Shown here: one piece after another, positions 52,455-60,082 of the stretch
Numbering within the stretch: position 1 is the stretch's first letter
Layout: the number at the start of each line of letters is the position of its first letter
NCBI RefSeq assembly: GCF_001971585.1
Contig: NZ_CP019323.1
Span: 548,053-612,052 of the forward strand
From: Companilactobacillus allii
GTDB taxonomy: Bacteria > Bacillota > Bacilli > Lactobacillales > Lactobacillaceae
Length of the DNA stretch: 64,000 nt
Reading direction: 5' to 3'
Notes under the pieces: model-generated
The model's input: only the letters and a program-made list of their open reading frames with translations
Database searches by the model: none
Told to the model about the DNA's origin: nothing
Program-made: the position numbers and the translations under genes

Positions 52455-53348
52455 GTTTTAGTAGTATGTCATTCTTAGTAGTTTAGAACCAAAAAAATTG
52501 GTAGTTCTTTCACAGGAGCAGTTTTAGTAGTATGTCATTCTTAGTAGTTTAGAACCAAAACGTTAAAAATAAACTGAGTCTCGTGTGTTTTAGTAGTATG
52601 TCATTCTTAGTAGTTTAGAACCCTAGAACTGCTGACAAAGCGACTTTTGACAGTTTTAGTAGTATGTCATTCTTAGTAGTTTAGAACCAATGAAGTACTA
52701 GTTAAGAACTTTAATATGGTTTTAGTAGTATGTCATTCTTAGTAGTTTAGAACCTGTTCTAAAAATACAAGAGGCAACCAAGCGGTTTTAGTAGTATGTC
52801 ATTCTTAGTAGTTTAGAACCATATATGTCACGTAGCAAATCAGTAAACTTGTTTTAGTAGTATGTCATTCTTAGTAGTTTAGAACCTGGCGTCAGCGTCA
52901 ATGTTTGCCATGTTGGGTTTTAGTAGTATGTCATTCTTAGTAGTTTAGAACCTGCTTTGAGTAATTCTTCGATTCTGTTCTCGTTTTAGTAGTATGTCAT
53001 TCTTAGTAGTTTAGAACCAATGTTAAACAAGATTGAGAGTCAAGCTACGTTTTAGTAGTATGTCATTCTTAGTAGTTTAGAACCTGTAATATGCTATAGT
53101 GAGACTATTAAATAGTTTTAGTAGTATGTCATTCTTAGTAGTTTAGAACCATTTTTAACGTTCTCAATGAGTAATATTGAGTTTTAGTAGTATGTCATTC
53201 TTAGTAGTTTAGAACCATCTCCTAAAGCAACAATCACGCAGCTAGAGTTTTAGTAGTATGTCTTTCTTAGTAGTTTAGAACCAATATTGAGTGAGCCCCG
53301 TACAGTAACACGGTTTTAGCAGTATGTCTTTCTTAGTAGTTTAAAAAC
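52455..53348 (+). CRISPR. Type II-A CRISPR array, 14 repeats and 13 spacers
   Basis: Strictly periodic 36-nt repeats and 30-nt spacers (66-nt period) starting at 52455, 52521, 52587 and so on to 53313. The repeat starts GTTTTAGTAGTATGTC and ends AGTAGTTTAGAACC. Repeats 1-12 are identical; repeat 13 has T for A in the middle (TCTTTC), and repeat 14 adds more changes including a damaged 3' end. Decay away from cas genes shows the leader is at the csn2 side. All spacers differ. Twelve of 13 begin with A or T. Targets are unknown without a search. Confidence 0.99.
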
Positions 53349-53378
53349 TTTGAATAGCTTTAAAAGTAATGGTAATAA

Positions 53379-53414
53379 GTTTTAGCGACACATAGTGTAA
53401 TATAGATCCACACA
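53379..53414 (+). repeat. Decayed fifteenth CRISPR repeat
   Basis: Exactly 30 nt after repeat 14, in register, GTTTTAGC recurs and matches the first eight bases of repeat 14; the rest no longer matches. It marks an old end of the array and a possible fourteenth spacer (53349-53378). Confidence 0.5.
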
Positions 53415-53450
53415 AAATGACGTTGGTGATTGATCATCAACGCCATTTTT
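53415..53450 (+). terminator. Terminator after the CRISPR array
   Basis: AAATGACGTTGGTGAT opposite ATCATCAACGCCATTTTT; long stem with two mismatches and a T tract. It would end the pre-crRNA. Confidence 0.75.
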
Positions 53451-53529
53451 ATTATTCAAAAATTAATGAAACTCAAAAAGAACATCACACCCTACACTAT
53501 GGTTCAAGCAACTGAACAAATGAGGTATT

Positions 53530-53655
53530 ATGATGCCCTTAAATCTACTTGAAATGGCAGACGAGAATATTGATATTATTGAATACCACGAAAATTCTAT
53601 TGGTAAATATGATATAAAAGAATACCAAATAAACACAATTAATATCACATTTTGA
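53530..53655 (+). CDS. Small ORF between the CRISPR array and tnpB
   Basis: Forty-one residues starting MMPLNLLEMADENIDIIEYH, with GAGGT placed a few bases before the ATG. The acidic helix followed by a short strand vaguely recalls the start of ImmA/IrrE-type phage proteins, but this is too short to claim. It may be a truncated remnant. The rest of the 53451-53775 gap is AT-rich with no other convincing gene. Confidence 0.35.
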   Translation: MMPLNLLEMADENIDIIEYHENSIGKYDIKEYQINTINITF

Positions 53656-53775
53656 CCTACTCACCAATTAACACTTTTCATAGCTTCAGATTAGTCTAAA
53701 ATGCTAATAAATTTAATTTATATGCTATGATTATATCATTATGATCAAGGAGGTGAATCTATCCTGATTAAGACC

Positions 53776-55020
53776 ATGCCACAACTTCCCTATTACTATG
53801 GAACCAAAGTACGTATTTTTCCATCTAACAGTCAAAAAAGATTAATCAAGAAAAATAGTGACGCTAGTCGTTTTATCTATAATCAAATGGCCGGAATCAA
53901 TCAAGAACTATATTTCCTTAGACAAGTTAAAATACCAATCAAAATTGTACAAAAACGTATTGACACACTAGAAGAGCGCTTGAGAAATCCTGCTACTGGA
54001 ATTTCAAATATTCATGGTTGGCTTAATGATAAAGAACTAGATAGCCTAATGAAGGCCAATGCAATTAGAAACTATCGGTCAGCTTGGAGTATGTTTTACA
54101 AAGTACACAATACGGGAATACCAGTATTTCACAAAAAAGGAATTGAACAAAAATATCAGACTTCCTGTATGTATGCTGGCAAATTACCCATAACTAATAT
54201 GAATAATGGCAATGTTCGGCTACTCAATAATCGATATATCCATCTACCTAAACTAGGAAACATACGATTTAAAGGTATGCCTAAAAAATTACTTTCTCGT
54301 AAAGAAAACATTCGCATTGGTACCACCACGGTCTCAATGGATTCTACAGGTTGTTACTATATCTCCTTACAACTGGCATCAGAACAACCATTTGTAACTG
54401 TGCTAAATATTAATAACAGCTCTCCAATCGGTATTGACTTGAATACCGATAATTTTATAACCGATTCTGATGGTAATACCATTGATAATCCACGTTATTA
54501 TCGATCTATTAAGGGCAAACTAGCGAAGGCACAACAAAAGTTATCTCGTCGTGCACTACGTGCAAAAAGAGAGCATAGGTCATTATGCGACTCTAAAAAC
54601 TACCAAGAACAACGCAAAATTGTTGCAACTATCCAACGTAGAGTAACTAATTGTCGTAAAAATTTCTTACATAATGTATCGACAACACTTATCAAAAACC
54701 ACGATTTGGTTGTCGCTGAAGAGCTTCGAAGTAAGAATATGTTACAGAATCATGCACTTGCCATGAGTATTGCCGATGTTGGCTGGAAAATATTTTTAAA
54801 TATGTTGACCTACAAGGCTGAACTTTACGGACAAAAATTTATTACTATTAGTCCATACAATACAACGCAGAAATGCAGTAATTGTGCATTTGTAATGCGC
54901 GGTAATCAGAAACTAACGTTAGCAGATCGAAAATGGACATGTCCAAAATGTTGTATGCACCATATTCGAGACCATAATGCTGCCAAAAACATTCTGAATA
55001 AAGGATTAATATTGAATTAA
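53776..55020 (+). CDS. tnpB: IS200/IS605-type TnpB RNA-guided nuclease (orphan)
   Basis: A 414-residue TnpB. The N-terminal helix-turn-helix-like domain (GTKVRIFPSNSQKRLIKKNSDASRFIYNQMA) is followed by an OB-like barrel and RuvC: SPIGIDLNTDNFITD (Asp), LVVAEELRSKNM (Glu) and HIRDHNAAKNIL (Asp), with the zinc finger KCSNC...CPKC between the last two. All catalytic residues are kept. No tnpA is near. The strong AAGGAGGTG (53747-53755) lies 20 nt from this ATG, too far, so translation may begin at an upstream non-ATG codon such as CTG 53764. Confidence 0.9.
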   Translation: MPQLPYYYGTKVRIFPSNSQKRLIKKNSDASRFIYNQMAGINQELYFLRQVKIPIKIVQKRIDTLEERLRNPATGISNIHGWLNDKELDSLMKANAIRNYRSAWSMFYKVHNTGIPVFHKKGIEQKYQTSCMYAGKLPITNMNNGNVRLLNNRYIHLPKLGNIRFKGMPKKLLSRKENIRIGTTTVSMDSTGCYYISLQLASEQPFVTVLNINNSSPIGIDLNTDNFITDSDGNTIDNPRYYRSIKGKLAKAQQKLSRRALRAKREHRSLCDSKNYQEQRKIVATIQRRVTNCRKNFLHNVSTTLIKNHDLVVAEELRSKNMLQNHALAMSIADVGWKIFLNMLTYKAELYGQKFITISPYNTTQKCSNCAFVMRGNQKLTLADRKWTCPKCCMHHIRDHNAAKNILNKGLILN

Positions 55021-55101
55021 ATCTCTAAAAAGTCTGTCTGGCAACCTGCAGACTATAAAGTCTTTGGTAATTGGCAAATAAGACCTATAAAGGCAAGTAT
55101 T
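55000..55101 (+). ncRNA. Candidate omega RNA (reRNA) at the 3' end of tnpB
   Basis: In TnpB elements the guide RNA scaffold overlaps the tnpB 3' end and right element end. Here two hairpins can form just after the stop: GTCTG/CAGAC around 55030-55055 and AGTCTT/AAGAC around 55059-55095. Boundaries and activity are inferred. Confidence 0.35.
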
Positions 55102-55143
55102 AAAAAAGATCTGACCAAATTAAAAATCTGGTCGGATCTTTTT
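55102..55143. terminator. Bidirectional terminator between tnpB and hydrolase
   Basis: AAAAAAGATCTGACCA opposite TGGTCGGATCTTTTT around an 11-base A/T loop. Confidence 0.9.
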
Positions 55144-55151
55144 ACAAAACG

Positions 55152-56018
55152 TTACTTATCATCAATACTCTCAACCTCAGTATAATCAAAGTCCTTAGTA
55201 TCATCGTCAAATTTAACAATCATATCACAAACTTCCTTAGGCTTCTCAATCATCCCCACATGACCAGCACCCAACAAATCCTTAATAACCAAGTGTGGCA
55301 CACGGCCAATAGTAGCCTTTGCATCTTTAACACCGGCTTCAGTCAAGATTTGATCACCATCAGAGAAAATTGCCAATGTAGGCAACCCAACGACACGAAG
55401 ACGCTTATTCAAGGCCTTTTCTTCCAAATATTCCTCAGCAATCTTCCCCAACTTCTTATCAGTTTTACGATTAACTGTATTGGCAGCATCGTTAACAACG
55501 TTTTGATTCTTCAATTTAGAAGTATCAAAATCTTTAGAGAAGTACAAGCTGGACTTAACTGGCGACTTAGCCAATTTACCAAGCAATGGAATGCTTGCTA
55601 GAGATGAATGAGCATCCATATCAGCGTATTTTGCGTTAGCTGGTGTATTTAGTAGCACAAACTTTGAAATAGCAAAGTCACGCAATTCTGCCATTCTCAT
55701 AGCAATCAAACCACCGATACCATATCCAAATACCATGATTTTCTCAGTGATACGCAATCTAGCAATAACTTCCAACATGCTCCAAGCTTGCATATCAATA
55801 TTGTACTTTCCGTCATCTGATAAGGTCGACTTACCCTGGCCCAACAGATCAAGCGCCACAACAGTATACTTTTCCTGCAATAATGGTGTTATCTCATCAA
55901 AATATTCAATCGTGCCATTAATCCCAGGAATCAAGGCAATAACTGTCTTCTCACTATCAAGATCTCCGGTAACTTTAACGTTTACCTTGCCCTTTGAAAT
56001 TTCAAATACTTTTTCCAA
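55152..56018 (-). CDS. Alpha/beta-hydrolase-fold protein lacking the nucleophile Ser
   Basis: A 288-residue alpha/beta hydrolase by fold: IALIPGINGTIEYFDEITPLL (oxyanion region), VALDLLGQGKS, and late DGDQIL and GAGHVGMIEKP, which hold the Asp and His of the usual triad. The nucleophile elbow, normally GxSxGG, reads FGYGIGGLIA, with Gly (GGT) in place of Ser. It may be a non-catalytic binder or use another residue. Start is TTG 56018 with AGAGGAA upstream. It is convergent with tnpB and divergent from nagB. Confidence 0.88.
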   Translation of the reverse strand: MEKVFEISKGKVNVKVTGDLDSEKTVIALIPGINGTIEYFDEITPLLQEKYTVVALDLLGQGKSTLSDDGKYNIDMQAWSMLEVIARLRITEKIMVFGYGIGGLIAMRMAELRDFAISKFVLLNTPANAKYADMDAHSSLASIPLLGKLAKSPVKSSLYFSKDFDTSKLKNQNVVNDAANTVNRKTDKKLGKIAEEYLEEKALNKRLRVVGLPTLAIFSDGDQILTEAGVKDAKATIGRVPHLVIKDLLGAGHVGMIEKPKEVCDMIVKFDDDTKDFDYTEVESIDDK

Positions 56019-56214
56019 ATTTTATTCCTCTTTTATTTAATTTACTTTTTAAAATCACTTTGCTTACCTACAAAAATATACCGAACTTCTACAACATTTG
56101 CATTATTTTAAACATCTTTTTCTTTTTTTTCATAAAACAGAGTTTTTTAATTGACTTTTACCTTAAAACACGTTAAATTGGACTAGACCTGATAAAGAGA
56201 TGGGAGATTAAAAT

Positions 56215-56916
56215 ATGAATATTATTAAAGTTCAAGATCAAGATTTAGGCGGTAAGGAAGCTTTCAATCTTATTGCTACAGATATTAAAAATGGAGCTAA
56301 GGTTCTTGGTTTGGCTACTGGTAGCAGCCCTATCACTCTTTACAAAGAAATGACAAATAGCGATATCGACTTCTCAAATATTACATCAGTTAACCTTGAT
56401 GAATATGTTGGTTTGAACGCAGACAATGAACAAAGTTACCACTACTTCATGAAGGACCACTTATTCAGCAAGAAACCATTTAAGAATTCATACGTTCCAG
56501 ATGGTTCAAACTCTGATGCTAAAGACGCTACTTCAAAATACGACAAGATCATTGAAGAAAATCCTATCGATGTCCAAGTTCTTGGTATTGGTAGAAATGG
56601 TCACATCGGTTTTAACGAACCCGGCTCACCACTTGATGGTAAGACAAGCAAGGTATCACTAACAGAATCAACGATCGAAGCTAACAAGCGCTTCTTCGAT
56701 GATGAAAAAGACGTTCCCCGTTATGCTTACTCAATGGGTATCGGCTCAATCATGAAAGCTAAAAAGATCATCTTACTAGCTTACGGTGAAAATAAAGCTG
56801 ATGCAATTGCCAAAACAGTTAACGGACCAGTTACTTCAGATGTTCCAGCTAGTGCATTGCAAAACCACCCTGATGTTACAATCATCGTCGATGGTGCTGC
56901 AGCAGCAAAACTTTAA
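56215..56916 (+). CDS. nagB: Glucosamine-6-phosphate deaminase
   Basis: A 233-residue NagB of the short Gram-positive type. [15 protein letters not shown] binds phosphate, [10 protein letters not shown] holds the catalytic Asp, and [15 protein letters not shown] the active-site Asp/His region. It converts glucosamine-6-phosphate to fructose-6-phosphate and ammonia, feeding amino sugars into glycolysis. The allosteric C-terminal extension of enteric NagB is absent. Monocistronic with a strong terminator. Confidence 0.96.
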   Translation: MNIIKVQDQDLGGKEAFNLIATDIKNGAKVLGLATGSSPITLYKEMTNSDIDFSNITSVNLDEYVGLNADNEQSYHYFMKDHLFSKKPFKNSYVPDGSNSDAKDATSKYDKIIEENPIDVQVLGIGRNGHIGFNEPGSPLDGKTSKVSLTESTIEANKRFFDDEKDVPRYAYSMGIGSIMKAKKIILLAYGENKADAIAKTVNGPVTSDVPASALQNHPDVTIIVDGAAAAKL

Positions 56917-56939
56917 TTAAATTATTAAAAATTATTGAT

Positions 56940-56982
56940 AGTCTTTTGAAATAATTAATTTTATTTCAAAAGACTTTTTTTT
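56940..56982 (+). terminator. Terminator after nagB
   Basis: AGTCTTTTGAAATAA opposite TTATTTCAAAAGACT around TTAATT, then a T run; perfect 15-base stem. Confidence 0.9.
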
Positions 56983-57036
56983 ATTGACATAAACATGTCT
57001 AAACCCGTAATCTATAAAGGTTGCTTAGGAGAAAAT

Positions 57037-58410
57037 ATGTTAAAAAAATTATTTAAAAAAGCGGATTATAAACAATATATTGCTGACGATTCGCACTTTT
57101 CAAAGACTTTAACCAAGAACAATTTAATCGCCATGGGAATCGGCTCGATCATTGGTACCGGGATTTTCATCCTACCTGGTATCGTCGCATATGCAACTTC
57201 TGGCCCAGCTATTACTATATCATTTATTCTAGCCGCCATTGTTTGTGTTTTAGCCGCAATGTGTTTTGCTGAATTATCTTCAACCTTTCCGGTTGCTGGA
57301 AGCACTTATTCATATGGAAGCATTATTTTTGGACAATTTCCCGGATGGATCGTCGGGTGGGCCTTGTGTTTAGAATATATATTGGGAGTATCTGCTGTGT
57401 CATCAGGTTTTTCAGCATACTTCGTCAGTATGTTTAACAACTTTGGGATACACCTACCACACGCCATAACTGGCCCATTTATTCCCTCCGAAGGAACTTT
57501 TATTAACCTTCCATCAATTATAGTGCTGATTCTAATTTACTTCCTATTAAGACGTGGTGTCCAATCATCAGCACGCATGAATACTATCGTCGTATTTATC
57601 AAATTGGCAGTTATTATCGCCTTTATCGTCATAGGATTATTCTATATAAAGCCGCAAAATTACCATCCCTACTTTCCAATGGGAGGTGTTGGTGTTGTCA
57701 AAGGTGCCGCCCTTGTTTTCTTTGCTTATTTAGGCTTTGATGTCATACCGTCTTCTGCACCTGAAGTAAAGGATCCACAGAAAAATATTCCAGCCGGGAT
57801 TATGATTTCCTTATCAATCTGTGCAGCTCTTTACTTGATCATGGCAGCCGTTTTAACTGGAATGGTCAACTACACCAAGCTTAATGTCTCTGATCCTGTA
57901 GTTTTTGCCTTAAAAGAAGTGGGATTAAGTAAAATAACTTTCTTGATTAGTATTGGGGCGTTGGCTGGAATGTTCACCATGATGTTAAATACCATTTATG
58001 GAGGTTCAAGATTAGTCTATGCATTAGGTAGAGACAAGTTGATCCCAGAAGTGTTTGGAAAAATCGACAATAAGTCAAAAATGCCTAAGACGTCATTGAA
58101 TGCCATTACTATTTTGGCAGTATTACTAGGTGGTTTCGTATCATTAGAGGAACTGACCAGTTTAGTAAATATCGGGACACTGCTATCCTTTGTCTTCGTA
58201 TCTCTTGGTGTAATTAAATTACGTCAACGAAAAGATGTCCCAAAAAGTGGTTTTAAAGTTCCATTTTATCCATGGTTCCCAGCTATTTCAGCCGGTCTAT
58301 GCATTCTATTAATGACACAAGTAAGTATCAATTCATGGATTGCATCTATAGGGTGGTTTGCGATAGGAATAGGCATTTATTTTGCTTACGGATACAGAAA
58401 AGCTGAATAA
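57037..58410 (+). CDS. APC-family amino acid permease
   Basis: A 457-residue transporter with about twelve helices. NLIAMGIGSIIGTGIFILPGIVA is the conserved substrate-binding first helix, and FFAYLGFDVIPSSAPEVKDPQKNIP is the helix 6 to 7 motif of cationic-amino-acid (CAT/YfnA) transporters. It imports an amino acid, which one is open. The ATG at 57037 follows TTAGGAG; the upstream 14 codons are dropped. Confidence 0.92.
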   Translation: MLKKLFKKADYKQYIADDSHFSKTLTKNNLIAMGIGSIIGTGIFILPGIVAYATSGPAITISFILAAIVCVLAAMCFAELSSTFPVAGSTYSYGSIIFGQFPGWIVGWALCLEYILGVSAVSSGFSAYFVSMFNNFGIHLPHAITGPFIPSEGTFINLPSIIVLILIYFLLRRGVQSSARMNTIVVFIKLAVIIAFIVIGLFYIKPQNYHPYFPMGGVGVVKGAALVFFAYLGFDVIPSSAPEVKDPQKNIPAGIMISLSICAALYLIMAAVLTGMVNYTKLNVSDPVVFALKEVGLSKITFLISIGALAGMFTMMLNTIYGGSRLVYALGRDKLIPEVFGKIDNKSKMPKTSLNAITILAVLLGGFVSLEELTSLVNIGTLLSFVFVSLGVIKLRQRKDVPKSGFKVPFYPWFPAISAGLCILLMTQVSINSWIASIGWFAIGIGIYFAYGYRKAE

Positions 58411-58436
58411 TATTAAACTGAATTTTTTACAAAATA

Positions 58437-58520
58437 GAATATGAAAAAGCACGTTTTTTCATATATGAACACAAACAAGCCGGTATTTACGAAAGTAAGT
58501 ATCGGCTTGTTTGTGTTCAT
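58437..58520. repeat. Dispersed intergenic hairpin repeat, copy G
   Basis: AAAAAGCACGTTTTTTC arm followed by a very long hairpin (58465-58520): ATGAACACAAACAAGCCG opposite CGGCTTGTTTGTGTTCAT, enclosing TATTTAC/GTAAGTA around GAAA, similar to the inner stem of copies D and F. It lies at a convergent junction. Confidence 0.65.
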
Positions 58521-58534
58521 TTCTTCATCCAAAT

Positions 58535-58550
58535 TGTTTCATGTGGAACA
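58535..58550. promoter_or_regulatory. Probable parS site
   Basis: TGTTTCATGTGGAACA differs from the parS consensus TGTTTCACGTGAAACA at two positions, one in each half. Intergenic, and in a region carrying mnmE-mnmG on one side and parA-parB on the other, so an origin-proximal ParB site is expected. Confidence 0.6.
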
Positions 58551-58593
58551 TATTGTATCAAAAACACCTGTTCTCACTAGATATGGTATTGAT

Positions 58594-59502
58594 TTATTTA
58601 TTACTACTATCAGCCAAATCCGCACAAATCTTATGGCTCAAAATTGACGACTCCGGACTGATTGGATTATCACCACTTGAAGAAACAGCGCTCAAGAATT
58701 CCAATATCAATGGTTCAAAACCTCTTGTTACCAAATTTCTTTCCCAATCTGGGCGTGTGGTTTGTTCTTTGATCCCAGTTTGATACGTATCAAGTAAATT
58801 CAGATTAGTCACTTGAGCACGTTGCTCACTACTTTGAACTGTAGTTTGTTCAAGATTGACACCACCGACCAAGTTGTTAGTTATCTGAACCTGACTATGT
58901 TCACTAGTCAATGTAACGTAACCTTGTTCCAGATACTTGCCCTTTGTAACCAAATGATTATTTACACTCTTTATTGGTTCATCCATTAAATACAGCGCTG
59001 TATCAACCGAATGGATCATGAGATCAAAAATAGCAAATTTAGTCTCTTGTTGTGCACCTTCTCGTATCTTCTCAGACATGATAAGTCTCTTGTCTGGAAT
59101 TGCCTTAAGTACCTGATCAAATGGTGCAAATCGTCTATTAAACCCACATGTCAGCATTAAATCCTTTTCCTCAGCCAACTTATACAAGTCTTTTACAACC
59201 GACAGATTTTCTGAAACTGGCTTATCAACGTACACATTGATCCCAGCGTTTAATAATTGACGGATAATTTGTTCGTGGGTACTCGTTGGAGTGTGTACAA
59301 AAACTGCCAAGGGCTGTTCTGCGATCAATTGATCTAGTGTCTGATGTACATGAGTGAATCCATATTTCTTAGCCAACTTCTGGCCCTTTTCACTATTTCT
59401 CGTGGTCAAATGCCATTCATATTTGTCCTGTAAACTAGCCATAACAGGCAAATATGCTTTTTGTGCAATATTGCCTAATCCGATAACACCAATTTTTTTC
59501 AT
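58594..59502 (-). CDS. Gfo/Idh/MocA-family NAD(P)-dependent oxidoreductase
   Basis: A 302-residue dehydrogenase. The Rossmann motif IGVIGLGNIAQKAYLPVM is at the N-terminus; the catalytic EKP motif is present as YVDKPVSEN at about residues 95-103. The C-terminal alpha/beta domain closes with Asp/His-containing IFDLMIHSVDTALYLM. The substrate, a sugar or inositol-like compound, cannot be set. It stands alone. Confidence 0.92.
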   Translation of the reverse strand: MKKIGVIGLGNIAQKAYLPVMASLQDKYEWHLTTRNSEKGQKLAKKYGFTHVHQTLDQLIAEQPLAVFVHTPTSTHEQIIRQLLNAGINVYVDKPVSENLSVVKDLYKLAEEKDLMLTCGFNRRFAPFDQVLKAIPDKRLIMSEKIREGAQQETKFAIFDLMIHSVDTALYLMDEPIKSVNNHLVTKGKYLEQGYVTLTSEHSQVQITNNLVGGVNLEQTTVQSSEQRAQVTNLNLLDTYQTGIKEQTTRPDWERNLVTRGFEPLILEFLSAVSSSGDNPISPESSILSHKICADLADSSNK

Positions 59503-59644
59503 TAAAGTAATCTTCTTTCTAAAAAAATCAAACAGACTTCACTAATTAAGATTGTAGCAAATCAATGACAACGTTTACAGTGAAAAGATCTAACTTCCAT
59601 CTTCTTCTGCAATGGTAAAATCTATTTTCAGAAAATAAATTAAA

Positions 59645-59998
59645 TCAATCACTAGATTTGCCGTTTAAAATTTCTTGTTTTCTGAAAGTGATAATTGACT
59701 TAATCAGATCTTCTGGAAGTTTTTGATCATAAGGAAACTGAATAGCACCTTTAGAAGTCTTATAATCCTTCAACTGTATTGAGAATTCAGCAATCGGTCC
59801 TGGTGTAGGATAAAATCCTAGGTGATTTTTCATCCCAGCAAAATGTACGATATTTTCATCCAAATAAAAAGTTGGCATCCCATAAGAAATCTTTTCATTG
59901 GCATCACAGAGTTCATTTTTTAATAGATAGTACATCGAATTCAACATCTCTTGTTGATTTTTTGGAGCGTTCTTAATATATTCTTCAATCGGACTCAT
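59645..59998 (-). CDS. DUF1801 family protein (YdhG-like)
   Basis: A 117-residue protein with the family's opening SPIEEYIKNAPKNQQEMLNSMYYLLK, ISYGMPTFYLDENIVHFAGMKNHLGFYP in the middle and IQFPYDQKLPEDLIKSIITFR near the end. The fold is frataxin-like (an iron chaperone role was proposed for YdhG); the actual function is unknown. Monocistronic. Confidence 0.92.
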   Translation of the reverse strand: MSPIEEYIKNAPKNQQEMLNSMYYLLKNELCDANEKISYGMPTFYLDENIVHFAGMKNHLGFYPTPGPIAEFSIQLKDYKTSKGAIQFPYDQKLPEDLIKSIITFRKQEILNGKSSD

Positions 59999-60038
59999 CT
60001 TTACCTCTAATTTTTACCATAATTATACCCTATGCCAA

Positions 60039-60070
60039 GAAAAAAAGTGCTCACCCAACAGTGAACACTT
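60039..60070 (-). terminator. Terminator after mnmG
   Basis: AAGTGCTCAC opposite GTGAACACTT around six bases; A run at 60040-60046 gives the T tract on the minus strand. Confidence 0.85.
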
Positions 60071-60082
60071 CTCTATAATTTT

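Noticed and set aside
53466-53552. 28-codon ORF (MKLKKNITPY) before the small ORF at 53530
   Set aside because: No ribosome-binding site or recognisable motif.
53776-55020. tnpB as a second CRISPR effector (Cas12-like)
   Set aside because: Its length (414 residues), HTH start, zinc finger position and IS605-type motifs identify TnpB; there is no separate array or cas gene set for it.
58441-58783. Short plus-strand ORFs over repeat copy G and the Gfo/Idh gene end
   Set aside because: They are created by the long hairpin and antisense coding sequence; no conserved protein features.
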